Below, piece after piece: positions 19,065-28,559 of a stretch of 64,000 bases of DNA (the stretch's first letter is position 1; every line of letters begins with the position of its first letter). Made by a program: the position numbers and the translations under genes. The notes under the pieces were generated by a model. It was not told where the DNA came from, ran no database searches, and saw nothing but the letters and a program-made list of their open reading frames with translations. The stretch lies in NCBI GenBank assembly GCA_001310715.1, contig BAXV01000003.1, positions 62,001-126,000 of the forward strand, given 5' to 3'. This DNA comes from Pseudovibrio sp. JCM 19062. GTDB taxonomy: Bacteria; Pseudomonadota; Alphaproteobacteria; Rhizobiales; Stappiaceae.

Positions 19065-19393
19065 CTAGTTTACTGGGTCTCCGTCCAAAACAGCCAGCAA
19101 TTCCGCAAACTGCTTCAGTTCGGCAAATGTGGTGCTTTCCCGTTTCCAATTTCTTGGTTGTGATCTTGAAGGTAACGCTTTATGACGTTTTCGAAGGTTT
19201 TTGGGCGTGTTTCAACCCGCTCGGAAGCGACAACTCAGTTTCTCGTTTGTTGAGCCAAGTTTGGGCCACCTGCTTGCGTGAGAACACCTTGCTTTCTCGG
19301 CGAACGATTTTGCCCTTTGGCTTCTTCAATCAGTATCTGCACGCAATAAGAGATACTGCCATCTTGGCGAGGCTGTGAGAGTATGGTGCCCAT
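19065..19393 (-). pseudogene. Tyrosine integrase N-terminal relic next to dusA
   Basis: Read on the minus strand from an ATG at 19393: MGTILSQPRQDGSISYCVQI, then after a shift near 19312 GKIVRRESKVFSRKQVAQTW and LNKRETELSLPSG, then fragments KRYLQDHNQEIGNWKRESTT and FAELKQFAELLAVLDGDPVN to a stop at 19065. The first part is the AP2-like N-terminal arm of phage/island integrases (tag-like KDGS.SY..QI, then ES..F.RK..A..W..KRE.EL). The core-binding part is broken and the catalytic domain is missing. Only 34 bases separate its start from that of dusA, a known integration target. Confidence 0.6.
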
Positions 19394-19427
19394 CGGAACG
19401 AATTAGGCAGGGTTTCAGGAATGCTAA

Positions 19428-20510
19428 ATGACTGAAAATAAGAAAAAAACTCTATGATATCAATCAGCCGGTGTTTGCAGTCGCGCCGATGCTTGATTGG
19501 ACGGACAGGCATTGCCGTGCTTTTCACCGTGTGCTTTCCAAGAACTCGCTGCTCTACACCGAGATGGTCACCACTGGCGCCTTGATCCATGGCGACAGGG
19601 ACCGTCATTTGCGGTTTTCTAAACAAGAACAGCCGGTTGCCTGCCAGCTAGGTGGCTCCGACCCTAAAGCGCTGGCGGACTGCGCCAAGATGGTCGAAGA
19701 TCGGGGCTATGACGAAGTCAACCTCAACGTGGGTTGCCCATCCGACCGCGTGCAGTCCGGCAAGTTTGGTGCTTGCCTCATGCAGGAGCCCGATCTGGTG
19801 GCAGACTGTATCGCGGCCATGAAGGACGTGGTCTCCATACCTGTCACCACCAAATGCCGCATCGGCGTGGATGATCAGGAGCCGGAAGAGGCTCTCAACG
19901 CTCTGGCAGATAAAGTCATCGCTGCGGGTACCGATGCCCTGTGGTGCATGCCCGTAAAGCATGGCTCAAGGGCCTCAGCCCCAAGGAAAACCGCGATGTG
20001 CCGCCGCTGGACTATGAGCTGGTCTACCGCCTGAAACAGCGCCTGCCGGATATCTTCATCGGCATCAACGGCGGTGTGGCAACGCTGGAAGAGACCTCTG
20101 CGCACCTGGAAAAGCTCGACGGCGTCATGATGGGCCGCGCAGCCTATCAAAACCCGATGTTGCTGGCCGATGTTGACCGCGTGGTCTACGGCGAAGATAC
20201 GGCCGCCATCACTCCGGTAGAAGCAATGGACATCTACCGTGGCTACATCGAGAACGAACTGACCGAAGGCACCAAGCTGGCGTCAATTACGCGCCATATC
20301 CTTGGCACCTATCAGGGTGTGCCCGGCGCTCGCCACTTCCGCCGCATCATGACGGTGGATGCCAACAAAGCAGGCGCTGGCATTGAGGTGCTGGAAGATG
20401 CACTGGCAGCGGTCTCACGTCATCAAGCTGAAATGCGCGAAGCCCGCGAACAAAAGGAGCAACGCTCGTTGGAAACCATTGGAATTGAGGAGGGGGCAGC
20501 ATGGACATGA
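19428..20510 (+). CDS. dusA: tRNA-dihydrouridine synthase A
   Basis: FMN-dependent TIM-barrel enzyme of about 360 residues that reduces uridine 20/20a in the tRNA D-loop. Seen: N-terminal [20 protein letters not shown], the catalytic cysteine in [19 protein letters not shown], and [19 protein letters not shown], diagnostic of DusA. The start at 19428 follows AGGA. An A7 run at about 19440-19446 looks one base long, and one G is missing near 19938 (CTG-TGGTG). The stop overlaps the start of the TauE/SafE gene by ten bases. The [16 protein letters not shown] region is the usual attachment site of dusA-specific islands. Confidence 0.93.
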
Positions 20511-21322
20511 TTTCGCTGTCGATGCTGGGGTTCGGCGCAGCGCTGATTGCCTCAGGCGCACTGGCAGGTTTTCTGGCGGGATTGTTTGGCATCGGCGGCG
20601 GCGCGATCCTTGTTCCCATCCTTGTCACCGTGCTAACGCATGTCGGCGTTGATACCACCAACGTCGTCCAGATCTCGGTGGCATCCTCTCTTGGTGTGAT
20701 TGGCCCCACGTCCTTACGCTCTTTCTTTGCACACAAGAAGAAGGGAGCGGTGGATCTGGCCCTGCTGAAAAGCTGGATTATCCCTATACCAATTGGCGTG
20801 TTTTTGGCCTCTTATGTGGCTGCAATCGTTTCCGGTGAAACGCTCAAAGCCATCTTTGCAGGCATCGCATTTGTGGTCGCTATGGGCATGCTATTCAACC
20901 GTGAAAGCTGGAAGCTGGGCAATGACATTCCCGGCAATCCTGCACGTTCGTTTATTGGTGTACTGGTCGGTTTTTTTCTCAACATTGATGGGCATTGGCG
21001 GTGGCGTCCTGAACAACACCTTCATGACCCTGTTTGGCCGCCCAATCCATCAGGCCGTGGCCACATCCTCAGGGGTGGGCGTGTTGATTTCCATTCCAGC
21101 GATTATTGGCATGGTCGTAGCAGGGTGGGGCGCACCCAACCTGCCTCCGTTCTCCGTCGGCTACATCAACTTGCTGGCCGTGGCGTTGATCATTCCGATC
21201 TCCACCTACGTGGCACCCATGGGCGCGCAGTTCGCGCATAAACTGCCAAGCGCAAGCTGGAGATCGCATTCGGCATCTTCCTGCTGATCGCTGCGGCCCA
21301 GTTTATCTACAGTCTGTTGTAA
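20501..21322 (+). CDS. TauE/SafE-family sulfite or organosulfur exporter
   Basis: Inner membrane protein of about 274 residues with about eight helices and two TauE/SafE repeats. Each repeat carries the family glycine motif, LFGIGGGAILVPILV near residue 28 and LMGIGGGVLNNTFMTLFG in the second half. The family moves sulfite, sulfoacetate or related anions, but members are hard to assign. Breaks lie in a T7 run near 20973-20979 (one too long) and near 21247 (AAA read as AA), after which the end reads RKLEIAFGIFLLIAAAQF. It is translationally coupled to dusA. Confidence 0.85.
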
Positions 21323-21345
21323 AGCAGTCTCCAAGCTCAAAAGAC

Positions 21346-21381
21346 AAAAGCCGCTGACTTTTATGTCCGCGGCTTTTTTTT
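21346..21381. terminator. Terminator between TauE gene and aspartic protease gene
   Basis: Stem AAAAGCCGC / GCGGCTTTT with a T8 run, 24 bases after the TauE/SafE stop and 22 bases before the convergent protease stop. Confidence 0.85.
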
Positions 21382-21402
21382 GTTTCACATGGTCAGACTG
21401 GC

Positions 21403-22101
21403 TTAACGCGCCTGCAAAATCAGCTGATTGCCTTCCACCCGCCAGCTGGCAAAGGTGTTCAAGGCACTCATACCCAGCAAGCTGGTGCCTAGCATTTCAT
21501 CTTGTGCCACAAACGCTGGCACACTGTTCAGGTGCCAACTTCCAATTTGCAGCTCAGGCAAGCGCACACGCGCCACAAACCCCATACCGTTCGCCGTGGA
21601 AACCGGCGTATTGAAGGATAGGTTTTCCGTATCAATGCCAATCCGGTTTGCATCCCTATGGGTGAGCGTAATGTGAGAGGCTCCCGTATCAACCAGCATG
21701 TCTAATGGAACACCATCTACCTCTGCATCAACAAAGAACTGCTGATTGGACCCGCGCGAAATCACCATTTCACCGTTTGCGCTCTGGCTGATGGAGCCGG
21801 GAAACAGCTCGGACATAACCCGGTCGCGAACGGTCATCAGTTCAAAGCGGAACGAGTAGCCAATCACCAGCAGCAGTGCCAGACCACCCCAGAACACCAC
21901 AGCACCAACAACGGCGGGAACTCTCGGACGGCGGCTGAAAATCCCCATTCCGATGACGATCCCCATGGCCAGCAAAGCAACAAGGCGCGGCCCTTCCTCC
22001 TGAAACGCACCGCCCAAAAAGGACGGTGTTCCAAGGTATCCGGTAGCAACACCAATCACCATGGCGCCCACAAGGATGACAAGACCTATCATCCAGCGCA
22101 T
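21403..22101 (-). CDS. Membrane-anchored retropepsin-like aspartic protease (TIGR02281 type)
   Basis: Intact 232-residue protein. Three hydrophobic helices in the first 85 residues (MRWMIGLVILVGAMVIGV, LVALLAMGIVIGMGIF, VVGAVVFWGGLALLLVIGY) anchor a soluble clan AA domain with one catalytic motif, MLVDTGASHITLTH, and a C-terminal LLGMSALNTFASWRVEGNQL. A single DTG motif means it would act as a homodimer like retroviral proteases. The soluble part is probably periplasmic. The start codon lies within the last codons of the upstream DUF1289 gene (coupled translation). Substrates of this family are unknown. Confidence 0.88.
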   Translation of the reverse strand: MRWMIGLVILVGAMVIGVATGYLGTPSFLGGAFQEEGPRLVALLAMGIVIGMGIFSRRPRVPAVVGAVVFWGGLALLLVIGYSFRFELMTVRDRVMSELFPGSISQSANGEMVISRGSNQQFFVDAEVDGVPLDMLVDTGASHITLTHRDANRIGIDTENLSFNTPVSTANGMGFVARVRLPELQIGSWHLNSVPAFVAQDEMLGTSLLGMSALNTFASWRVEGNQLILQAR

Positions 22102-22309
22102 TGAGCATCCTCCATTTGATGAGCCAGAAAATCAGCTTTGCGAGCAGGGAGCTTTGCAACAATGTCCTGTTGCGCGTGCGCCGACAAGGAACCCCATTCT
22201 GCAATCTCGCTCAGTAATCTCCAGCAGTTCACACATATTTTTTTTGTTCTGGATCCAGCTTACACAGTTTTAAACAAGGGCTGGCTGGTCGTTCTAGAGT
22301 GCCTGACAA
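22089..22309 (-). CDS. DUF1289 small cysteine-rich protein
   Basis: Small protein of about 73 residues. From a TTG at 22309, behind AGGAAA, it reads a SPCLKLCKLDPEQ motif. After an A8 run at about 22239-22246, which seems one base off, it continues ICVNCWRLLSEIAEWGSLSA and ends at 22089. The pattern SPC..xC.LD....xC..C.R...EIA.W is DUF1289, with four cysteines likely to bind a metal. The stop overlaps codon 4 of the aspartic protease, so the two genes form an operon. No function is known for the family. Confidence 0.75.
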
Positions 22310-22606
22310 AGTCTTTCCTATAAAATATATGTCTTATGTCACCATTATCAACGCGGAGTGCCAATAGTTGACGGTGTAGTGATCAGGATATTGACAGTAT
22401 CACCCGAAAACTCGGTAAAACTACGGCCATACGCTCTCATGTGCCCGCCAATACTTTGCCTGCTTCGGGCCTGAGTGCCCCGGTGCAGCGCAGTGATTAG
22501 TCGCGATTTAATACGGTAAACTGCGTATACTTATGGTGGTTGGTACTCTCCTGACCTCCCACATAGGTCAGTTCAATGACCACAAAGATCAATCTAAGTG
22601 AGACCT
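22310..22606. other. Gene-free stretch between cobS end and DUF1289 start
   Basis: About 297 bases with no supported gene. GC-rich short inverted segments (around 22455-22495) could fold, but no riboswitch or tRNA pattern was recognised. It must contain the promoter of the DUF1289-protease operon near its left end. Confidence 0.3.
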
Positions 22607-23425
22607 CTAAAGACAGAGTACGCCCAGAAGGAAACCAAGGGAACCGACCTGCTGTGCAGCGCCTAATACATCTCCGGTAACGCCTTTAATCTTGGAGAAG
22701 GATAATTTCGCCAGCGCCCACACCAGCACAAAGCTCACCAGAGCCCCTAAAACAACCTGCCAGAAGCTGAGGTAAAACAGGCTGATCACAACAAACGGCA
22801 GACCAAAACAGGCCGCCTGATAAAGCGCGGTCTTCGTTGGTATCCCGAAGCGGGTCGACAAGCCACCTTGATAAGCCGCCGGCACTGTATGCCAGATCCA
22901 GACCATTCCGGTCCGGCCCGCAGTCTCGGCAGCCAGATAGCCAAGCGCCGCGCCCAAACCGCCAAACGTCTCCAGCAAGGAAGACAGCAGCAGCCAGCGC
23001 AAGCTGAGCGAGAGCACAAGTGCCACCGTGCCGAAAGCGCCAATGCGGCTATCCTTCATGATCTCAAGACGCCGCTCTGCCGTATGCCCGCCAAAGAACC
23101 CGTCAACCACATCCGACAGGCCATCTTCATGCAAGCAGCCCTGAACCGCAGCAACCACGGCAATGGCAAGCAAGGCGACAACCCCAGATGGCAACGCGCT
23201 TTGCGAAAGCACCAGCAGCACCACAATGCTCGGCAGTGAAATCACCACACCCGCCAGCGGAATGCTGCGCGCCCGCAACCGGAAATCGGGTGCCGTGTTC
23301 AGATCATCCCACTTGCCAAGCTTGGGCAACGGAATGCGGGAGAAGAAGCGCACCAGCTCGGCGACCTCCGACAAAACGAAGGAGGACGAGGGCAGGGAAT
23401 CTTCGCGGTTATGATCGTCGGACAT
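22607..23425 (-). CDS. cobS: Adenosylcobinamide-GDP ribazoletransferase
   Basis: Intact inner membrane enzyme of 272 residues that joins adenosylcobinamide-GDP with alpha-ribazole in the last steps of cobalamin synthesis. Seen: FFSRIPLP near the N-terminus, the conserved QGCLHEDGLSDVVDGFFGG with its metal-binding acidic residues, and KDSRIGAFGTVALVLSL. Several hydrophobic helices follow. Start at 23425 (MSDDHNREDSLPSS) fits the usual length; an upstream codon at 23506 exists but is less likely. It is divergent from cobT, whose product supplies alpha-ribazole phosphate. Confidence 0.93.
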   Translation of the reverse strand: MSDDHNREDSLPSSSFVLSEVAELVRFFSRIPLPKLGKWDDLNTAPDFRLRARSIPLAGVVISLPSIVVLLVLSQSALPSGVVALLAIAVVAAVQGCLHEDGLSDVVDGFFGGHTAERRLEIMKDSRIGAFGTVALVLSLSLRWLLLSSLLETFGGLGAALGYLAAETAGRTGMVWIWHTVPAAYQGGLSTRFGIPTKTALYQAACFGLPFVVISLFYLSFWQVVLGALVSFVLVWALAKLSFSKIKGVTGDVLGAAQQVGSLGFLLGVLCL

Positions 23426-23720
23426 AATGGGTCTCGCTGAAATGAAACAGGTATCAAAAGCAGTTGAAATGCCTTTGACCGCGTTCCATCTGATTGCTTC
23501 AATCAAATGGCAGAGAATCGCTCAAAGGCAAAAAAATCAGAGTACGGCGCACGAATATCCTAAGCTCTAAATCAACAATTAGTAGTTTGCAAAGCCGTGG
23601 AAACCACAAATAGTTGATAAGTCTCATTTGTATTCTGTGTCGAGTAGCTTATAGATCTGCGCAAACAACAAAGCGCAAAAAAAATCCATTTTTGCGGATC
23701 AACTCAGTTCGGAGAAGCGT
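23426..23720. other. Divergent cobS/cobT promoter region
   Basis: About 295 bases, AT-rich in the middle, that must hold both promoters. I looked for a cobalamin riboswitch (B12 box, conserved internal loops) and did not find a convincing one. Confidence 0.3.
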
Positions 23721-24746
23721 ATGTCTCTTGCGACGTCGGCACTGCCATTCGATGATATCAGAAATCTGGTGGGCGAAATGCCCGGTCCAAGCCTTGAAGC
23801 GGTTGAGGCGGTTAGAAAGCGTGATGCGCAGCTGACAAAGCCATCGGGCTCTCTGGGACGTCTGGAAGAGCTGGTCGAATGGCTTGCCGCATGGCAGGGC
23901 ATGCCAATGCCAAAAGTGACCCGCCCGCTCGTGGCTGTTTTTGCAGCCAACCACGGCGTAGCCGACAAAGGCGTGTCTGCTTTCCCGAAAGAAGTGACCG
24001 CGCAGATGGTTTCCAACTTTGCAGCTGGCGGCGCAGCGGTAAACCAGCTTTGCATTGCCTATGACCTTGGCCTGAAGGTGTTTGAGCTGGCGCTGGAAAT
24101 GCCTACCCCGGACATCTCCGTGGAAGACGCCTTTGAAGAAAGCGAATGCGCAGCAACCATGGCCTTCGGCATGGAAGCCATCTCCGGTGGCACAGACCTG
24201 CTCTGCATTGGCGAGATGGGCATCGCCAACACCACTGTTGCAGCGGCCATCTTCTACGCACTGTTTGGTGGCACCGCTGAAGAGTGGGTTGGTCCGGGCA
24301 CCGGCGTTCAGGGTGAGGCGTTGAAGAACAAGATCGCAGTCGTTGAGCAGGCCGTACAGCGTATTGGTGGCCCGGGCAAAGTGGAGCCTCTGGAAGTTCT
24401 GCGCCGCATCGGTGGCCGCGAGTTCGCAGCCATGGCGGGTGTTATTCTTGCAGCTCGCATGCAGCAGGTTCCTGTCGTTATTGATGGCTTCGTTACATCC
24501 GCAGCAGCTGCCATCCTGTACAAGATGGACAACACCGCGTTGCAGCACTGTGTTTTCTCTCACGCCTCTGCCGAACCAGCACACCGCCGCGCCTGACCGA
24601 AATGGGCGGCAAGCCTCTGCTCGACCTCGGCATGCGCTTGGCGAAGGCTCCGGTGCGCAATCGCAGCTGGCATTATCAAGGCCGCTGCTGCAACACACTC
24701 CGGCATGGCAACCTTTGCTGATGCAGGTGTTGCAGGTCAGGACTGA
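23721..24746 (+). CDS. cobT: Nicotinate-nucleotide-dimethylbenzimidazole phosphoribosyltransferase
   Basis: Cytoplasmic enzyme of about 342 residues that makes alpha-ribazole 5'-phosphate from dimethylbenzimidazole and nicotinate mononucleotide. Seen: QLTKPSGSLGRLEELVEWLA, the conserved FAANHGVADKGVSAFPKEVT, and CIGEMGIANTTVAAAIFYAL with its catalytic glutamate region. The C-terminus is split by three breaks, each fitting one missing G or C: near 24595 (GCC-TGACC), 24643 (TTG-GCG) and 24660 (GCG-CAATC). Joined, it reads ALTEMGGKPLLDLGMRL, then AAGIIKAAAATHSGMATFAD, and stops at 24746. The ribosome site GGAGAAG lies just before the ATG. Confidence 0.95.
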
Positions 24747-24785
24747 TCTAACATTACCCCCTCTCTCGGGAAGGGGAATAAGTTG

Positions 24786-24825
24786 AAAAAGGCCGCCTCA
24801 CTCTCACGAGTTGAGGCGGCCTTTT
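24786..24825. terminator. Terminator between cobT and GFA-family gene
   Basis: Stem AAAAAGGCCGCCTCA / TGAGGCGGCCTTTT with a long perfect arm, flanked by A and T runs. Serves the two convergent genes. Confidence 0.92.
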
Positions 24826-24864
24826 GTATTTCTCACCAAGCAACGCAGAAAATACAGTTTCTCT

Positions 24865-25265
24865 TCAAACCAACGCACATTTCAACGCAAACGCGGTTTG
24901 ATGAGCTGAGTTAATCCACGAAGCGCCATGTATCAGCCCATCAAAGTGGCGCACACGGATGTCCTTCACGTCTTCAGCTGGCACCAAACGTGTATTGATC
25001 GCCATTTTATCCCCCTTCGGGTCAGTGGGCGCCCAGTGCGTGGTGTTGCCGCAAGTCTTGCAGGTATGGAACTCAAGACCCTTGTCGCCCCACGCATACC
25101 GGAAGGTCGCATCCGGATCACATTCAATGCTCACATTCTCGGGCGCCCATGCGCCCAAACGGTGCCGTAGCGACGACATGCAGAGCAATTACACTCTGTC
25201 AGCCACTCTGGTTTCTCACGAAATTCAAACTTAACTGCACCGCAATGGCAGGACCCACGAAGCAT
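24865..25265 (-). CDS. GFA/CENP-V-family zinc protein
   Basis: Protein of about 133 residues of the glutathione-dependent formaldehyde-activating (Gfa) fold. From the ATG at 25265, behind GGGAGG, it reads MLRGSCHCGAVKFEFREKPE and CNCSACRRYGTVWAH. It then breaks near 25145 (one G missing) and continues APENVSIECDPDATFRYAWG and CKTCGNTTHWAPTDP. The cysteine sets CHC, CNCSAC and CKTC are the zinc ligands of the family. Most members are misnamed; true formaldehyde activation is not shown, so only the fold is asserted. Confidence 0.85.
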
Positions 25266-25315
25266 ATGTTTGCCTCCCAACAAACTCATCTCGAACAAAT
25301 TCGGAAACTACGCAC

Positions 25316-26863
25316 TTATCCTGCACGAAGCAAGGGCGCTCTATTTTTACGTGCATTGGGGTCTGGTGTCGGGATTGGGTCAGTCTGGTTCAAAACGCGC
25401 TTGGCAGGCAGAGAAATAGTCGCCTGCGTGCCTTATGCAGCTCGGAGGTTAGTTTGAACTCGCCCTCATGCATCTGGGCCAGTGCCTGAACGATGGAAAG
25501 GCCAAGGCCGGTACCTTGCTCGGCATCCTGAATGGCCTGCGTGCCCTGACCAAATGCCTGTAGCACCACTGGGATCTCTTCCTCCGGAATGCCAGCACCG
25601 GTGTCGTATACGCTGATGTACTGACCACCAGATCCATCAGTGCCCACATGAATGGAGATTTCCCCAGCTTCAGGCGTAAACTTGATGGCGTTGGCCAACA
25701 GGTTCAAGACCATCTGGCGCAGGGCTTTCTCATCTGCCCAGACCTTGCTTAGGCCTTCCTCGTAAGACTCATGGATCTCAATGTTCTTTGCCGCTGCCCG
25801 CATATGCATCATATGCTTACAGTCCACGGCGACATCGCGAAGACAAACCGGCTCCTCCTGCAACTCATAACGCCCCGCCTCAATGCGCGACAGATCGAGG
25901 ATCTCATTGATCAGATTGAGCAGGTGTTCGCCTGACTGGTTGATGTCCCGGGAATAATCCACGTAGGTTTTGTTCTGCATTGGACCAAGGATTTCGTCCT
26001 TCATCACCTCGGAAAACCCTAGAATGGCATTCAAAGGCGTGCGCAGCTCGTGGCTCATTGTTGCAAGAAAACGCGTCTTGGCCAGGTTCGCATCTTCCGC
26101 CCTGCGCCGCGCTTCCTGAGAGATCGCATTGACCTGTTCCATCTCGGAGATCAGGTGGTCCTTCTCAGCCCGATACTCCAGCAAGGTCAATGCGGAGTTA
26201 TGCAGTTGCTTGCTCAAAACATAAAAGAACACTTGTGCCCCAATAGCCATCAGCCCATTGCATAGTGGTGCATTCCATCAAATTGCCAGAAGCTGATGAG
26301 CAGGGCCACGGTGATTGGAGTGGTAGCAGCCAGCAAGGCGCCGGGAAGGGGAGAGGACAGCATGGTGGCCATGGCTATGACAATCAACATGGTCGCGAAC
26401 TGGAAAACATCGAAGCTGTAATCCGTATTAAATTGCATCCCGCTGATGAAAAATGCCGCCCAAACGAGGCCATAAAGCATATCGCCAGCAAACAGCACTC
26501 TGCGGATTGAACGCAGTTTGCCTTCTCGGGCAAGGCTTTTTTCCATGCGTTTGGTGGATAAGATAACAAGAGAGTGCGCAATCAGCATGACCACAAGCCA
26601 GCCGATGGCCAAATTCACGGGAACCCAGTAGGTTGAGACGGTCGCAGCTACAGTGGCGATCATCGGCATCGCATAAGCCACCGACAATCTATCTTCACGA
26701 ACATCAAAATAAGATCAGCTTCAAAACTGGGACGAACACCCTCTACCATACCAAGACGTTCACGGGCGTCCTTTACGGTACGCGCAACTTCTCGCCGACG
26801 ATTTGCTCTGGCGTGATTAATAGTTGTCTTGTCCATACTATTCTGCGACGATCCGTTATCCAT
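25316..26863 (-). CDS. Membrane sensor histidine kinase (PleC/DivJ-like core)
   Basis: Sensor kinase of about 516 residues. A cytoplasmic N-terminus starting MDNGSSQNSMDKTTINHARA is followed by about six membrane helices between residues 60 and 195. A short coiled coil leads to HisKA with the phospho-acceptor in FLATMSHELRTPLNAILGFS. The ATPase domain has NLLANAIKFTP, DTGAGIPEEE and GTGLGLSIV. The HisKA sequence resembles alphaproteobacterial PleC-type kinases. Breaks near 26690, 26268 and 25425 each fit one missing base; the corrected end is TISLPAKRVLNQTD and on to 25316. No response regulator lies beside it, so it is an orphan kinase. Confidence 0.87.
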
Positions 26864-27067
26864 GTATTCTCGAGCTCGTTGTGCAAATAGATTGATGGGA
26901 TACTTGCCCTTTTGACCAGAATGAACATGATCTCTTAAGATTGCTCTGACTCTTAGGGTTAACATCAAGTATACGAGTGAGCGCAAATGCTGGAAGAATG
27001 CCCTGCTTTGGGACAGTTTCACCCATAGATTGTAAGGGCAACAGCTAATGGTTGTTGGGAGGCACCA

Positions 27068-27699
27068 TTGAAACTTTATAGTCACAGGCAAGCGCCTAAC
27101 CCTTTTCGTGTTACCTTATTCCTCGCGGAGAAGGGTGTTAAGGTTAATACTACCTACGTAGATTTCATGCATGGCGAATTGAAGGCAGACGAATTTAAAG
27201 CGATTAATCCATTTCAGCGATTGCCGGTGCTCCTGCTCGATGACGGCACTGCAATTGCCGAAAGCTGTGCCATTTGCCGTTACATCGAAGAAATGAACCT
27301 CTCAGACCTTTGCTGGGCCAAACGGCCAAGGAACGGGCGCTGATTGAGATGTGGAACCGGCGAGGGGATCTGGGTCTGTTATATCAAATTGCTCAGGTAT
27401 TCCGTCACACCAACCCCGCCATGGCACTGCTTGAACAGCCGCAGGTAAAGGAGTGGGGAGAGGCCAATCGGCCCAAAGTCATGGAGACACTGGAAATTTT
27501 TGATGCACAACTGGCGGGCAACCATTTCGTTGCGGGAGACCGGTATTCCATTGCTGACATCACGTTGTTTGTAGCAATCAACTTTGCCCGCGTAATTAAG
27601 CTGCAAGTTCCTGAGGAACTTGGTAATCTGCGCAGATGGTATGCAATGATGACAGAGCGCCCCGCAGTGCAGGCAGCGCTACAGGTGATGAAAGAATAA
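27068..27699 (+). CDS. Glutathione S-transferase
   Basis: Cytosolic GST of about 210 residues. The thioredoxin-like domain starts MKLYSHRQAPNPFRVTLFLA with the cis-proline in FQRLPVLLLDDGTAIAES, where the ES binds glutathione. An alpha-helical domain follows with FVAGDRYSIADITLFVAINF, the N-capping box of GSTs. The frame breaks near 27312 (CCC read as CC), after which it reads LLGQTAKERALIEMWNRRGD. The end overlaps the likely start region of the UDG-family gene. It is probably a general detoxification enzyme; the substrate is unknown. Confidence 0.88.
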
Positions 27700-28325
27700 T
27701 CCAAGACTTAAGAGAACGCATCGCTGCGTGCAGGGTCTGCGTGGAGCATCCAATCCGCCAGCCCCTGCCGCATGAGCCGCGGCCTGTAGTCGTGCTGTCC
27801 TCAACGGCACGCATTGCCATATGCGGACAGGCTCCGGGAACCCGTGTTCACGCCTCCGGTATCCCGTTTACCGACCCCTCCGGCGATCGCTTGCGCATCT
27901 GGATGGGGGTCGATAGCGAGACCTTCTACGACCGCGCCAAACTTGCAATTATCCCCATGGGCTTTTGTTTTCCAGGTCTCGACTCCAAAGGCGGAGATAA
28001 GCCCCCAAGACCTGAATGCAAGAAGACTTGGCATCAAGAAATTTTCAGCAATATGCCTCAGCTTGAAACACTGCTTGCAATAGGTGGCTATGCGCAGGCC
28101 TACCACATGCCCGACTTCACCCAAAAACGCATTTGGGAAACAATCGAGAATTTCCAGACAATCTGGGAAACGACAAAACAACGCCACGCAGACGGCCTCG
28201 GCCCTCGGGTTATCCCCCTTCCTCATCCTTCCTGGCGCAACAACCACCACATAAAAAAACACCCATGGTTCGAAAAAGAACTGCTCCCACTCTTGAGAGA
28301 AGAAGTTGAACGCCTGAAGGGTTAA
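27636..28325 (+). CDS. Uracil-DNA glycosylase superfamily protein
   Basis: Protein of about 210-229 residues of the UDG superfamily. Motif A reads AICGQAPGTRVHASGIPFTD, the mid-region WMGVDSETFYDRAKLAIIPM, and motif B is LPHPSWRNNHH. These match a family often annotated as uracil-DNA glycosylase family protein, found across Alphaproteobacteria. A cysteine pair (AACRVCVEHP) near the N-terminus is conserved in the group. The start is unclear: the first in-frame ATG (27636) lies 64 bases inside the GST gene, and no better codon is seen nearer 27700. Base-excision activity is inferred from family only. Confidence 0.8.
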   Translation: MVCNDDRAPRSAGSATGDERIIQDLRERIAACRVCVEHPIRQPLPHEPRPVVVLSSTARIAICGQAPGTRVHASGIPFTDPSGDRLRIWMGVDSETFYDRAKLAIIPMGFCFPGLDSKGGDKPPRPECKKTWHQEIFSNMPQLETLLAIGGYAQAYHMPDFTQKRIWETIENFQTIWETTKQRHADGLGPRVIPLPHPSWRNNHHIKKHPWFEKELLPLLREEVERLKG

Positions 28326-28559
28326 ATAGAGAGATTATTTTTTTATCAGCCTAATTATATGGGATTTGGTTTCTTTGGCTCCAGAAGATTTCCAGCCCAC
28401 TGAAATTATATTCCCTGATTTTAATATTATGTAGAACGATAACCTATATTCCTATAAAAACTTGGCGTTTTGAGCTGGAATACCATTCTGCTTGACCGTA
28501 TGCTTCGTGCAATGATTTTGCGCCAAATAATAATTTCCGGTGGGAGATAGGGGTATAAT

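Noticed and set aside
18053..19393. A complete genomic island at dusA
   Set aside because: Only an integrase fragment and one possible cargo gene are seen; no second attachment repeat could be identified by eye.
22310..23720. Cobalamin riboswitch near cobS/cobT
   Set aside because: No B12 box or the conserved internal-loop blocks were found in the divergent cobS/cobT gap; the GC-rich folded region near 22470 lies downstream of cobS and lacks the conserved core.
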